NCBI RefSeq assembly: GCF_036010505.1
Contig: NZ_CP108569.1
Span: 4,698,501-4,762,500 of the forward strand
From: Streptomyces sp. NBC_01197
GTDB taxonomy: Bacteria; Actinomycetota; Actinomycetes; Streptomycetales; Streptomycetaceae
DNA length: 64,000 bases
Direction: 5' to 3'
A program made the translations under genes and the position numbers. This document shows positions 1 to 8,582 of the stretch, piece after piece. Numbering within the stretch: position 1 is the first letter of the stretch; each line of letters opens with the position of its first letter. The notes below the pieces were generated by a model. The model saw only the letters and a program-made list of their open reading frames with translations, was not told the origin of the DNA and ran no database searches.

Positions 1-97
1 CTCTGAGGGAACGGGCGGTGCCCCGGAGCGGGCACGTCCGGAAGGCGGCGGTTCAATGAACTCCGATGTGGAAGTGGAACTTGAGGGGGATGACGGC

Positions 98-934
98 ATG
101 AGCGACAGCCCGGCCGCACGGCTGCAACAGCTCTTCGAAGGGCACCGGCTGACACCGACCCAGCGGCGCATCGCGCACTGCATGGTGCGGCAGGCCGCCG
201 AGGCGCCCTTCCTCTCCTCCGTCGAACTGGCCGAACTGGCCGGGGTCAGCCAGCCGTCCGTCACCCGGTTCGCGGTGGCGCTCGGCTTCGACGGCTACCC
301 GGCGCTGCGCCGGCACCTGCGGGAGGTCGCCCCGGCCGGACGTGAGGCGGACGACGACAGCCTCAACGAGTACCAGCAGGCAGTCCACGCCGAGATGGAG
401 AATCTGCGCCGGCTCGCCGAGGCACTGGCCGATCCCTCGCTGGTGGAACGCGCGGGCCGGCTGCTCGCTCAGTCCCCGACCCTGCCGGTACTGGGGCTGC
501 GCGCCGCCTCCTCGCAGGCCAGGGGGTTCGCGTACTTCGCCGCCAAGGTCCACCGGGATGTCCGGCTGCTCGACGAGGGCGGCACGATGCTGGCCGACCG
601 TATCGACGCCTCGGTACGGGCGGGGGCCACGGTGCTGCTCTGCTTCGCGCTGCCCCGCCACCCGCGTGAGGTGGTCGAGGCGCTCGCGTACGCGCAGTCG
701 GCCGGGCTGACCGTGGTGACGGTCGCCGACTCGGCCTTCGCGCCCGTCGCCAAGCACAGCGACATCCTGATCCCCGCCGCCGTCGGTACCGGCCTTGCCT
801 TCGACACGGTGTGCGGGCCGATGCTGCTGGGGCGGGTGCTGCTTGAGGCGATGTGCGACGACCTGCCGGAGGCGCAGTCGCGCCTGGAGGAGTTCGACAC
901 CCGGGCGGTGGCGCGGGGGCTGTTCATGGAGTAG
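98..934 (+). CDS. MurR/RpiR family transcriptional regulator with SIS domain
   Basis: DNA-binding regulator of the RpiR type: an N-terminal helix-turn-helix (about residues 10-75, containing SVELAELAGVSQPSVTRF) followed by a sugar isomerase (SIS) effector domain (about 110-260). SIS domains in this family usually bind phosphosugars or related small metabolites. I chose the ATG at 98 (278 aa) because a GAGGGGG ribosome-binding site sits 7 bases upstream; an in-frame ATG at 56 would add 14 residues. It lies about 4.8 kb from hutU on the same strand and has no other evident partner, so control of the hut genes is possible but unproven. Family assignment is firm; the target is inference. Confidence 0.85.
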   Translation: MSDSPAARLQQLFEGHRLTPTQRRIAHCMVRQAAEAPFLSSVELAELAGVSQPSVTRFAVALGFDGYPALRRHLREVAPAGREADDDSLNEYQQAVHAEMENLRRLAEALADPSLVERAGRLLAQSPTLPVLGLRAASSQARGFAYFAAKVHRDVRLLDEGGTMLADRIDASVRAGATVLLCFALPRHPREVVEALAYAQSAGLTVVTVADSAFAPVAKHSDILIPAAVGTGLAFDTVCGPMLLGRVLLEAMCDDLPEAQSRLEEFDTRAVARGLFME

Positions 935-1123
935 CTCAGGTCATACGTGAGGAGGGTTGTAGGCCCCGGCGGGCCGGGCGCCAACGGGTTGGGCGCACAT
1001 TCGTCACAGCCGGACGCGTCGAGAGCGTCACCGGATGCGACGGGCCGGGCCATAAAGAACACTCTCAGAAACCGTCGCTAATCTCCGCTCGGTCCGGAGC
1101 AGGCGTGCGGAGGGAGTACGGAC

Positions 1124-1774
1124 GTGGGGCGCGGCAGAGCGCATACGCAGGCACAGGTGCGGGGGCAGGCGCAGACTCGGGGACAGGGTCAGGGCCGGTG
1201 GTCGGAGGGGCACGGTAAGGGCCGGCCGCGGACCGTGGCGAGAGTCGCGGTGCTGGTACGGGCCGGGGCCGCGCCGCTGTGGTGGCTGGGGCTGGTGGCC
1301 GCAGCCACCGGGGCGCTGCTGCCCGGCCTGACGGGGCGCAGGATCGGTCTCCTGGCCGGGGCCGCGCTCGCCCTGGTCACCTGCGCGCTGGTGGCCCTGG
1401 TCCGCGGGCGCAGGTTCGACCATCTGTCGAAGTCGCCCTCGCGGGCGGGCCGTTCGGACTTCCTCCAGGACCGGGCCGTGACGGTACGGAACTGGCGGCG
1501 TGCCCACCGCTGGTGGCTGCTCGTGGCCTTCGCCGCGGCGCTCGGCTCGTCGTTCGCGCTTCCCGCCGCGGGCGGGCTGACCCTCGCCGGAGCGGGCGCC
1601 GGACTCTGGCTCAAGGCGGTGCGGCTCGGCCGTCGCGAACAAGCGGACGACCTGCTCTTCTGGGTCCGTACCGACTGGATCGCACGCGGCCCGGCGGGGA
1701 AGCCGGTCAAGGGCTACAGCTCCACGGGTGTCCTCGCGGGCGACGCCGCACCCGGCGGGGCACGGCGTCGCTGA
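1124..1774 (+). CDS. Hypothetical membrane protein, four predicted TM segments
   Basis: Unrecognised protein of 216 aa. The first 40 residues are basic and rich in Gln and Gly. Two hydrophobic segments follow (about residues 50-70 and 76-96), then a basic stretch containing NWRRAHRWW, then another hydrophobic pair (about 125-165) and a polar tail. The GTG start at 1124 has a good ribosome-binding site (GGAGGGAG about 8 bases upstream). It is convergent with the roadblock cassette, whose last stop is only about 30 bp away. No catalytic motif was seen, so no function is proposed. Confidence 0.6.
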   Translation: MGRGRAHTQAQVRGQAQTRGQGQGRWSEGHGKGRPRTVARVAVLVRAGAAPLWWLGLVAAATGALLPGLTGRRIGLLAGAALALVTCALVALVRGRRFDHLSKSPSRAGRSDFLQDRAVTVRNWRRAHRWWLLVAFAAALGSSFALPAAGGLTLAGAGAGLWLKAVRLGRREQADDLLFWVRTDWIARGPAGKPVKGYSSTGVLAGDAAPGGARRR

Positions 1775-1787
1775 CAGGGCCGTGAAG

Positions 1788-1805
1788 GTGACCCGGCCGG
1801 GTCAC
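1788..1805. terminator. Perfect 18-bp palindrome between convergent genes
   Basis: GTGACCCGGCCGGGTCAC is its own reverse complement. It overlaps the stop codon of the minus-strand roadblock gene (1802) and lies just after the plus-strand membrane protein gene (stop at 1774). The position suits a bidirectional terminator, although the loop would be very tight. It could instead be a protein-binding palindrome. Confidence 0.35.
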
Positions 1806-2176
1806 ACCTCCAGCTCGGCCTCGATCTTCTTCAGCTGGTGACGGGCCATCGCGAGGTTCGCCCGGGACTTGTCCAGCGCCAGATAGAGGAACAGGCCGTT
1901 GTTCCCACGTCCCTTGAGCAGCCGGATCAGGTGGTACTGCCCGCCCAGGGTGATGAGGATGTCCTCGATCTCGTCCTTCATACCGAGGTGTTCCATGGTC
2001 CGCACCTTGGCACGCACCACATCCGTGTTCCCGGCCGCGGCCACGGCCAGATCGAGATCCTTGCCGCCGCCGAGCGTGCCGAGGGCCATTCCGCTGGTGT
2101 AGTCGACGAGGGCCACCCCGATGGTCCCCTCGATCGAGCTCATCGCGTCCTTCAGTGCGGTTTCGGTGTTCGCCAT
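1802..2176 (-). CDS. Roadblock/LC7-like protein
   Basis: A 124-aa protein beginning MANTETAL. The segment GVALVDYTSGMALGTLGGG is typical of Streptomyces roadblock/LC7-like proteins, small dimeric modulators of GTPases; the best-known streptomycete examples are the CvnB proteins of conservons. The reading frame stays open to an ATG at 2314 that overlaps the upstream stop (ATGA), but the extra 46 residues are a low-complexity Arg-Ser-Asp-Thr repeat, so I prefer the start at 2176. It is last in a four-gene minus-strand cassette and is a diverged paralogue of the gene at 3554-3976. No GTPase gene is adjacent, so the partner is unknown. Confidence 0.75.
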   Translation of the reverse strand: MANTETALKDAMSSIEGTIGVALVDYTSGMALGTLGGGKDLDLAVAAAGNTDVVRAKVRTMEHLGMKDEIEDILITLGGQYHLIRLLKGRGNNGLFLYLALDKSRANLAMARHQLKKIEAELEV

Positions 2177-2203
2177 GGGAGGCGCACTTCCCTTCTTCTG
2201 GTT

Positions 2204-2248
2204 GGTGTCGGAGCGGGTGGTGTCAGTGCGGGTGGTGTCCGAGCGGCT
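2204..2248. repeat. Three imperfect 15-bp tandem repeats
   Basis: Units start at 2204, 2219 and 2234; each begins GGTGTC and ends in CGGGT or CGGCT, and a degenerate fourth follows. They lie between the two roadblock genes, inside the optional N-terminal extension of the downstream one. The period is a multiple of three, so the frame stays open. Confidence 0.7.
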
Positions 2249-2310
2249 GGTTTCCGATGCCGTACGGGTGCGGGCGGCTCCGGAGTGGGCGCCCCGAGAG
2301 GGTGTGCGGG

Positions 2311-2718
2311 TCATGGGCTCTCCGGTCGTGGGCTCTCCGGCCGGTCGAGGGCGCCGTCGACCAGTTCGCCGATCCGGGTGCTCGACCGGCGGGCCTCCAG
2401 ATGCAGCCGGCCCACGTTGGTACGCGGCTGGGCGAGCAGGGTGAGCACGGCGGACGGCCCCGCCGCGTACGTCGCCACATAGCCGTGCTCGCCGCGGACC
2501 AGCAGCTCACGGAAGGCGCCCTGGCCCGTCGTCTCGGTCAGCCGCTGCGCGACGCCGAGGGCCGCAGCGGTGAGCGCGGCGACGGACTCGCCCTCGGCCG
2601 ACGTGGTGTCCTGCGCCAGCACCAGGCCGTCGGCGCTCGCTGCGAGCGCCCCGCTGATCAGGGGCACCCGGGCTCTCAACCGCCGCAGTTCGTCCAGTAC
2701 TTCGGCCTCCGCGGACAT
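2311..2718 (-). CDS. Roadblock/LC7 domain protein
   Basis: A 135-aa protein starting MSAEAEVLDELRRLRARVPL. The pattern of a short helix, then LISGALAASADGLVLAQD, then a Leu/Ala-rich helix and GYVATYAAG is typical of the Roadblock/LC7 fold and of CvnB-like proteins that regulate small Ras-like GTPases. The start at 2718 has a GAGGAG ribosome-binding site about 8 bases upstream. It follows the DUF4388-like gene by 38 bp and precedes the roadblock-like gene at 1802. The C-terminus (ending PESPRPESP) comes from a short direct repeat in the DNA. The molecular partner is unknown because no GTPase or sensor kinase gene is linked. Confidence 0.8.
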   Translation of the reverse strand: MSAEAEVLDELRRLRARVPLISGALAASADGLVLAQDTTSAEGESVAALTAAALGVAQRLTETTGQGAFRELLVRGEHGYVATYAAGPSAVLTLLAQPRTNVGRLHLEARRSSTRIGELVDGALDRPESPRPESP

Positions 2719-2756
2719 CAGTTGTCTCCTCTCGGCGCGCTGCCGCAGAGCGCGGA

Positions 2757-3554
2757 TCACAGCGTGGCCTCCAATGCGTCTCGCAGCCGGCGGAGCAGGG
2801 CGACATCGGGGTCCGGTGCCATGTCGGCGACCGCGTCGGCGAACCGGGCGGGGACCGTGGGCGACTGCGGTACGGGTGCGCGCGGGGTCTCGACGGCGCC
2901 GGCGGCTGCCAGCCTGCGGACGTCGATGAGGGTATGGAAGGCCGGGCGGCCCAGTGCCCTGGCGATGCCGGGCGGGGTGCGGACCCCGTCCACCAGGTCG
3001 AGCACGGCGCGCTGGCGCGGGGTGACCGGGGCGTCGGAGCGGCTCGGGGCCCGTACCACCGGGGCGGTGTCGATGTCCGGGTACGGCCAGAGCCGGTCGA
3101 GCAGTTCCCGGCGGCGGGCGGCCTCCCGCTCCACCGTGTCGGCGGCGACCGGGTGCACGGTGCCGATCCAGTGGGCGACGCCGTAGCGGAAGCGGGTGGG
3201 GCCGCTGCTGGGGGCGAGGGCGAAGTACGCCGCGTCGTGCAGGGCGCCGAGGTGACAGATCTCCAGCTCGCCGTCCGCGACCTGGCCGCTCTCGACCAGG
3301 AACCGGCCGACCCGGCCGTGCGCCCCGGCCCGGTCCAGAGCCTGCTGCCATCCCTCGGGGCGCAGCCGTCCCGATGCGGTCAGCAGGACGTCTATCCCGG
3401 GGGCGGCCGGGCTCTCGGCGTGCACCACCTGGCCGTCGACCAGATAGAGGGTGCCGCGGTCACGCAGCAGGGCGCCGGTAGCGCGTTCGCCCGCGAGCCG
3501 GACGAGCATGGGCGAGACGCCCGGAGATCTGTTCGCGGTGGTCGCGGCGGCCAT
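2757..3554 (-). CDS. DUF4388 (PatA-like N-terminal) domain protein
   Basis: A 265-aa protein. Residues 15-65 (RATGALLRDRGTLYLVDGQV followed by HAESPAAPG) fit the DUF4388 pattern, a module found in bacterial signalling proteins such as PatA. The middle (about 85-130) resembles the rest of that module. The C-terminal part (around VTPRQRAVLDLVDGVRTPPG and HTLIDVRRLAAAGAV) looks like a winged helix. It could therefore join a signalling module to DNA binding, but that is inference. Its ATG overlaps the stop of the upstream roadblock-like gene by one base (TGATG), implying translational coupling. Confidence 0.6.
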   Translation of the reverse strand: MAAATTANRSPGVSPMLVRLAGERATGALLRDRGTLYLVDGQVVHAESPAAPGIDVLLTASGRLRPEGWQQALDRAGAHGRVGRFLVESGQVADGELEICHLGALHDAAYFALAPSSGPTRFRYGVAHWIGTVHPVAADTVEREAARRRELLDRLWPYPDIDTAPVVRAPSRSDAPVTPRQRAVLDLVDGVRTPPGIARALGRPAFHTLIDVRRLAAAGAVETPRAPVPQSPTVPARFADAVADMAPDPDVALLRRLRDALEATL

Positions 3555-3976
3555 CAGAGCACCAGTCGTCCGGCCAGGTCCCGCAGCCGTAACCGGGCGA
3601 GCGCCAGGTTGCCCTCGTCGCGGTCGAGCCAGAGATGCAGGAAGACGCTGCTGTCGAAGGTCGTCTCGACGAAGCGGAGGATGTGGTAGCCGGTGCGGTT
3701 GGTGACGATGACGTCCTCGACCGGAAGCCCCTCACGGGGGGCGGGCGTCGAGGCTTCCGGTATCTCGCCGGTGGCTGCCGGGGCCGGGGCGAACGCGGGT
3801 TGCTCGGCGGCCATCCGGGCCAGCTCCGCGGTCTCGGCCGCGGTCGCCTCGTGGTCGTCGTTCGGTGACTCGCCGATGGTGCCGAGTGCGAGCCCGCTGG
3901 TCCAGTCGACCACGGCGGCACCGAGGGAACCGGGCAGCCGCATGGCTTCCAGCAGACACTCATCGATTCCGGGCAC
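3554..3976 (-). CDS. Roadblock-like protein, first gene of the cassette
   Basis: A 140-aa protein. The N-terminal segment LGAAVVDWTSGLALGTIGES and the C-terminal segment VFLHLWLDRDEGNLALARLR parallel the gene at 1802-2176, so the two are paralogues. Between them lies a roughly 40-residue Ala/Pro/Glu-rich insertion not present in the other. The GTG start at 3976 has an AGGGGAG ribosome-binding site about 8 bases upstream. It is the first gene of the minus-strand unit (3976 to 1802), and its stop is coupled to the DUF4388-like start. Family membership rests on similarity to its neighbour; function is unknown. Confidence 0.65.
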   Translation of the reverse strand: MPGIDECLLEAMRLPGSLGAAVVDWTSGLALGTIGESPNDDHEATAAETAELARMAAEQPAFAPAPAATGEIPEASTPAPREGLPVEDVIVTNRTGYHILRFVETTFDSSVFLHLWLDRDEGNLALARLRLRDLAGRLVL

Positions 3977-4201
3977 GCGGAACTCCCCTCCCAGCGTGGC
4001 GCGCGTGGCCGCGGGGGCGGCCGTGCTCCAGTGACGGCCAAGTTACGCAACGCTCAGTCCTCCGGGGGGAGTTCTGGCATTTTCCAGCGGAACATGCGCG
4101 GCGGGATTAGGGTCTGCGTTCCGACTGTTCGTGCGGCTTTGGCTGGGCCTGTGCCCGGTCCGGCTGCTGTGCCTGCGCCGTCGACCGGCGTGCGCCAGAG
4201 G

Positions 4202-5581
4202 TCAGAGCAGCGCGTCCGCGTGTGAACCGCCCGACTCGGCGACGATCTCTGCCACGCTCTGCGCGTCCCGCACCGTCGCGAACCGGACCCCGCGCGCGCC
4301 GGACGCGGTCTCGGCCGCAGCCCCCGCCGCGAACCCGTAAACGGCGGGCCTGGCAAGGCTGTTGTACGCATAATGGTGCGCGAAGTAGTACGCCCCGGTG
4401 TCCAGCACCGCGACGTAGTCGCCCTGTCCGAGCAGTGGCAGTTCCCGGCCCTCCGCCAGCAGGTCGCCCGCGAAGCAGGCGGGGCCCGCGATGTCCTGGG
4501 TGGTGGCGGGGGCCGTACTGGGGCGGCCCTCCTTGTCGTACGCGGCGATCCGCAGCGGCCATGAAGCGGGCGCGTACACCGTGCGGGTGGCCACCTGGAC
4601 CCCGGCGTGGGTGACCGCGATGGCCCGCCCGCCCGCCGACTTCGCGTACTCGACGCGGGCCAGGATCGTGCCGTGCTTGGCGAGCAGCGAGCGGCCGAAC
4701 TCGGTGACCAGGCCGTAGCGGCCGTCGAGCAGGCCGGGCGCCGTCGCCTTGAGGAGCCGTGCGTACTCGGCGTACGTGGGGGTCTCACCGTCCGACGAGA
4801 AGTTGACCGGGAGGCCGCCGCCGATGTCGATGGTGTCGATCTGCTGCCGGCCCGCCGCCGTGTTGATCTCCTCGGCCAGTTCGTGGACGGCCCGTACGCC
4901 CTCGGCCATGAGCGCCAGCGGTAGGCCCTGCGAGCCCGAGTGGGTGTGCAGCCGGTTCAGCCAGGGGCGGTCCAGGAAGGCGCGGACGACCCACGCGCGG
5001 GCGCCCTCGTCACGCAGCGCCACCCCGAACTTGGAGGTCGCGGTGGCCGTCGACAGCGCGCCGATGGAGCCGCCGCCGGTCTGCGGATTGACGCGCAGGC
5101 CCAGCGGTGAGGCCGTCGGGGCGGACCGGACGAGGGCGTCGAGCCTGGCCAGTTCCTGCGGGTTGTCGGCGTTCACGGCGATCCCGATGGCGAGCGCCTC
5201 GCGCAGTTCGGCGGCGGTCTTGGCGGGGGAGTCCAGGACGGTGCGCGCCGGGCGCACCCCCGCGGCGCGGGCCAGCGCCAGCTCGCCCGGGCTCGCGACC
5301 TCCGCGCCGATGCCCTCATGGGCGAGCAGCCGAAGGACGGGGACGAGCGGGGCCGCCTTCACGGCGAAGGCGTGCAGAACGGGCGTACCCGGCGGAGTGA
5401 CCTCCTCGAACGCGGCCCGCAGGGCGGCCGCGCTGCCGCGGATGCCGTGGATGTCCAGCAGCCCGACGACGGGACTGTCCGGCCCGGCCAGCCCGGTCGC
5501 CACCGCGGCCCGCACCGCCTGCTCACGCCGGGCGGCGGCGCCCGTATCGGAACCCGTTTCAGAACCCGTTTCAGAAGCCAT
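4202..5581 (-). CDS. PLP-dependent decarboxylase, DAP/ornithine decarboxylase fold
   Basis: A 459-aa fold-type III PLP enzyme with an alanine-racemase-like barrel followed by a beta domain. Visible motifs are HAFAVKA (PLP-binding Lys, about residue 75), HTHSGSQG, the phosphate-binding Gly run IDIGGGLPV, GPACFAGD (the Cys-x3-Asp motif contributed across the dimer) and DTGAYYFAHHYAYNSL near the C-terminus. It resembles diaminopimelate decarboxylase (LysA) but the substrate cannot be read from sequence, and Streptomyces normally have a separate lysA. The N-terminus carries a short SETGSETGSDTG repeat. It is divergent from hutU with a 119-bp shared upstream region, so it may share the hut control site. 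Confidence 0.8.
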   Translation of the reverse strand: MASETGSETGSDTGAAARREQAVRAAVATGLAGPDSPVVGLLDIHGIRGSAAALRAAFEEVTPPGTPVLHAFAVKAAPLVPVLRLLAHEGIGAEVASPGELALARAAGVRPARTVLDSPAKTAAELREALAIGIAVNADNPQELARLDALVRSAPTASPLGLRVNPQTGGGSIGALSTATATSKFGVALRDEGARAWVVRAFLDRPWLNRLHTHSGSQGLPLALMAEGVRAVHELAEEINTAAGRQQIDTIDIGGGLPVNFSSDGETPTYAEYARLLKATAPGLLDGRYGLVTEFGRSLLAKHGTILARVEYAKSAGGRAIAVTHAGVQVATRTVYAPASWPLRIAAYDKEGRPSTAPATTQDIAGPACFAGDLLAEGRELPLLGQGDYVAVLDTGAYYFAHHYAYNSLARPAVYGFAAGAAAETASGARGVRFATVRDAQSVAEIVAESGGSHADALL

Positions 5582-5629
5582 GTGATCCAGCCAATCATCG
5601 ACCGGGGCGGGGTGGGACGCCCGACTGTA

Positions 5630-5658
5630 TTGACTAGTTCTATTCAGCTCGTCAATAT
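5630..5658 (+). promoter_or_regulatory. Candidate hutU promoter
   Basis: TTGACT (5630-5635), a 17-bp spacer, then CAATAT (5653-5658). The -35 box is close to the principal-sigma consensus and the -10 is weaker. It points to a start near 5665 and a leader of about 35 bases before the hutU ATG. Confidence 0.5.
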
Positions 5659-5669
5659 GTGAATAGAAC
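5637..5669. promoter_or_regulatory. Inverted repeat, candidate operator of the hut operon
   Basis: Perfect 9-bp arms GTTCTATTC (5637-5645) and GAATAGAAC (5661-5669) are separated by 15 bp, giving a 24-bp centre spacing. The arms are AT-rich in a very GC-rich region and cover the promoter spacer and the predicted transcription start, a position that suits a repressor. The RpiR-type protein at 98-934 is one candidate ligand. Confidence 0.6.
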
Positions 5670-5700
5670 GTGTAACAGTGTGGGATCGAGGAGGCAGACC

Positions 5701-7365
5701 ATGTCAGGACCCCGGCCGGTACGGGCCCCGCGCGGTACGGAGCTGAGCACCCTGGGATGGCAGCAGGAAGCCGCCCTGCGCATGCTCCAGAACAACCTGG
5801 ACCCGGAAGTCGCCGAGCACCCCGACAAGCTCGTCGTCTACGGCGGCACCGGCAAGGCCGCCCGCGACTGGCGCTCCTTCGACGCCATGGTGCGCACGCT
5901 GAAGACGCTCAAGCAGGACGAGACGATGCTCGTCCAGTCGGGTCGCCCCGTCGGCGTGATGCAGACCCACGAGTGGGCCCCGCGGGTGCTCATCGCCAAC
6001 TCCAACCTGGTGGGCGACTGGGCCAACTGGGAGGAGTTCCGGCGGCTCGAATCGCTCGGGCTCACCATGTACGGCCAGATGACGGCCGGCTCCTGGATCT
6101 ACATCGGGACCCAGGGCATCCTCCAGGGCACCTACGAGACCTTCGCCGCCGTCGCCGCCAAGCGCTTCAACGGCACCCTCGCCGGGACGATCACGCTCAC
6201 CGCCGGCCTCGGCGGCATGGGCGGCGCCCAGCCGCTCGCCGTGACGATGAACGACGGTGTCGCCATCTGCATCGACGTCGACCCGCGCGCCATCGACCGC
6301 CGGATCGAGCACCGCTACCTGGACGTCCGCGCGAACTCCCTTGAGCACGCGCTCCAGCTCGCCGTCGAGGCGCGCGACGCCCGCAAGCCGCTCTCCATCG
6401 GCCTCCTCGGCAACGCGGCCGAACTGCTGCCCCGGATGCTCGCCGAGGGTGCGCCGATCGACATCGTGACGGACCAGACCTCCGCCCACGACCCGCTCGC
6501 CTACCTGCCGCTCGGCATCGACTTCGACGACATGGCCGCGTACGCCGCCGAGAAGCCCGCCGACTTCACGGTCCGCGCCCGCGAGTCGATGGCCCGGCAC
6601 GTCGAGGCCATGGTCGGCTTCATGGATGCGGGGGCCGAGGTCTTCGACTACGGCAACTCCATCCGCGGTGAGGCCCAGCTCGCCGGTTACAGCAGGGCGT
6701 TCGACTTCCCCGGCTTCGTGCCCGCCTATATCCGCCCGCTCTTCTGCGAGGGCAAGGGCCCGTTCCGCTGGGCCGCTCTCTCCGGTGAGGCCGCGGACAT
6801 CCACAAGACGGACAAGGCGCTCCTGAAGCTCTTCCCCGAGAACGAGTCGCTGCACCGCTGGATCAAGATGGCCGGTGAGCGCGTCCACTTCCAGGGCCTG
6901 CCCGCCCGCATCTGCTGGCTGGGCCAGGGCGAGCGCGACAAGGCCGGCGCCCTCTTCAACGACATGGTCGCCGACGGCACCCTCGCCGCCCCGCTGGCCA
7001 TCGGCCGCGACCACCTCGACTGCGGCTCGGTCGCCTCCCCGTACCGCGAGACCGAGGCCATGCTCGACGGCTCCGACGCCATCGCCGACTGGCCGCTGCT
7101 CAACGCCATGGTCAACGTCGCCTCCGGTGCCTCGTGGGTCTCCATCCACCACGGCGGCGGGGTCGGCATGGGCCGCTCCATCCACGCCGGACAGGTCTCC
7201 GTCGCCGACGGCACCCCGCTCGCGGGCGAGAAGATCCGCCGGGTGCTCACCAATGACCCGGGCATGGGCGTCATCCGCCATGTCGACGCCGGATACGACA
7301 TCGCCGAGCGGGTCGCCGACGAGCGCGGCGTCCGCGTGCCGATGCGCGAGGGCGGTACGCAGTGA
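5701..7365 (+). CDS. hutU: Urocanate hydratase
   Basis: Second step of histidine degradation: NAD-dependent hydration of urocanate to imidazolonepropionate in the cytoplasm. The protein has 554 aa, the usual family length. Motifs include the NAD-binding Gly segment [24 protein letters not shown] and the urocanase signature [13 protein letters not shown] with its active-site Cys. The ATG at 5701 has a GAGGAGG ribosome-binding site; an in-frame ATG at 5659 lies inside the operator and is unlikely to be used. The stop overlaps the next start (GTGA). hutH (histidine ammonia-lyase) is not in this window. Confidence 0.97.
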   Translation: MSGPRPVRAPRGTELSTLGWQQEAALRMLQNNLDPEVAEHPDKLVVYGGTGKAARDWRSFDAMVRTLKTLKQDETMLVQSGRPVGVMQTHEWAPRVLIANSNLVGDWANWEEFRRLESLGLTMYGQMTAGSWIYIGTQGILQGTYETFAAVAAKRFNGTLAGTITLTAGLGGMGGAQPLAVTMNDGVAICIDVDPRAIDRRIEHRYLDVRANSLEHALQLAVEARDARKPLSIGLLGNAAELLPRMLAEGAPIDIVTDQTSAHDPLAYLPLGIDFDDMAAYAAEKPADFTVRARESMARHVEAMVGFMDAGAEVFDYGNSIRGEAQLAGYSRAFDFPGFVPAYIRPLFCEGKGPFRWAALSGEAADIHKTDKALLKLFPENESLHRWIKMAGERVHFQGLPARICWLGQGERDKAGALFNDMVADGTLAAPLAIGRDHLDCGSVASPYRETEAMLDGSDAIADWPLLNAMVNVASGASWVSIHHGGGVGMGRSIHAGQVSVADGTPLAGEKIRRVLTNDPGMGVIRHVDAGYDIAERVADERGVRVPMREGGTQ

Positions 7366-8582
7366 CCTCCTCGTTCCAAGAGATGTGGGCGGAGCTGCTG
7401 CCCATCGGCCGCAGCTCCGAGTCCGGCGGGTACCGCCGGTACGCCTGGACCGGTGCCGACGCCGACTGCCGCGCCTGGTTCAAGGACCAGGCCCTGGCCC
7501 GCGGTCTCACATACGAACTCGACCGCAACGGCAACCAGTGGGCCTGGCTTGGCGACCCGCTGGGCACCGACGCCGTCGTCACCGGCTCGCACCTGGACTC
7601 CGTACCGGACGGCGGCGCCTTCGACGGGCCCCTCGGGGTGGTCTCCTCCTTCGCCGCGCTCGACGAACTCCGCCGGAGGGGAGCCGAGTTCACCAGGCCG
7701 CTGGCGATCAGCAACTTCGGCGACGAGGAAGGCGCCCGCTTCGGGCTCGCCTGCGTAGGCTCCCGGCTCACCGCGGGACAGCTCACCGTCGACAAGGCCC
7801 ACCAGCTCCGTGACGGCGACGGCGTCTCGCTGCCCGACGCCATGGAGCAGGCCGGGTACGACCCCGCCACCATCGGCGCCGACCCCCAGCGGCTGGCCAG
7901 GATCGGCGCGTTCGTCGAGCTCCATGTGGAGCAGGGCCGCGCCCTCGACCTCAGCGGCGACCCGGTCGGCATCGCATCGGCGATCTGGCCGCACGGCCGC
8001 TGGCGGTACGACTTCCACGGCGAGGCCAACCACGCCGGGACGACCCGGCTGGTGGACCGCCGCGACCCGATGCTGACATACGCCGAGACTGTCCTGGCCG
8101 CCCGCCGCCAGGCGGAACTCGCCGGCGCCGTGGCCACCTTCGGCAAGGTCTCCGTCGAGCCGAACGGCGTCAACGCGATCCCCTCCCTGGTGCGCGGCTG
8201 GCTCGACTCGCGCGCCGCCGACCAGTCGACGCTGGACACGGTCATCGCCGGTATCGAGCAGGCCGCCAGGGAACGCGGCGAGCGGGACGGCGTGGACGTC
8301 CGCGTCACCCGGGAGTCCTTCACCCCCGTCGTCGAGTTCGAGCACACCCTGCGCGACGAGCTCCGCAAGATCCTCGGCGGCGACGCCACCGACGTGCCCG
8401 TTCTCGGAACGGGCGCGGGACACGACGCCGGAATCCTCTCCGCGTCCGTCCCGACCGCCATGCTGTTCGTACGCAACCCCACGGGTGTGTCGCACTCCCC
8501 GGCGGAGACCGCCGGTGAGGACGACTGCCTGGCCGGGGTGACCGCACTCGCCGATGTACTGGAGGGCCTGGCGTGCAGGTGA
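7362..8582 (+). CDS. M20-family amidohydrolase (allantoate/N-carbamoyl amino acid hydrolase type)
   Basis: A 406-aa zinc-dependent hydrolase of the allantoate amidohydrolase/N-carbamoyl-L-amino-acid hydrolase group. Metal-site motifs: [31 protein letters not shown] and ELHVEQG, with [15 protein letters not shown] near the C-terminus. It is translationally coupled on both sides: its GTG overlaps the hutU stop, and hutF starts inside its end. In the hut pathway the missing activity after HutF is N-formylglutamate hydrolysis (HutG), so this enzyme may do that step instead of acting on allantoate. The family is firm; the substrate is inference from the operon. Confidence 0.85.
   Translation: MTSSFQEMWAELLPIGRSSESGGYRRYAWTGADADCRAWFKDQALARGLTYELDRNGNQWAWLGDPLGTDAVVTGSHLDSVPDGGAFDGPLGVVSSFAALDELRRRGAEFTRPLAISNFGDEEGARFGLACVGSRLTAGQLTVDKAHQLRDGDGVSLPDAMEQAGYDPATIGADPQRLARIGAFVELHVEQGRALDLSGDPVGIASAIWPHGRWRYDFHGEANHAGTTRLVDRRDPMLTYAETVLAARRQAELAGAVATFGKVSVEPNGVNAIPSLVRGWLDSRAADQSTLDTVIAGIEQAARERGERDGVDVRVTRESFTPVVEFEHTLRDELRKILGGDATDVPVLGTGAGHDAGILSASVPTAMLFVRNPTGVSHSPAETAGEDDCLAGVTALADVLEGLACR

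Noticed and set aside
5659..5700. In-frame upstream ATG for hutU
   Set aside because: It lies inside the inverted repeat with no ribosome-binding site, while the ATG at 5701 has a strong one.
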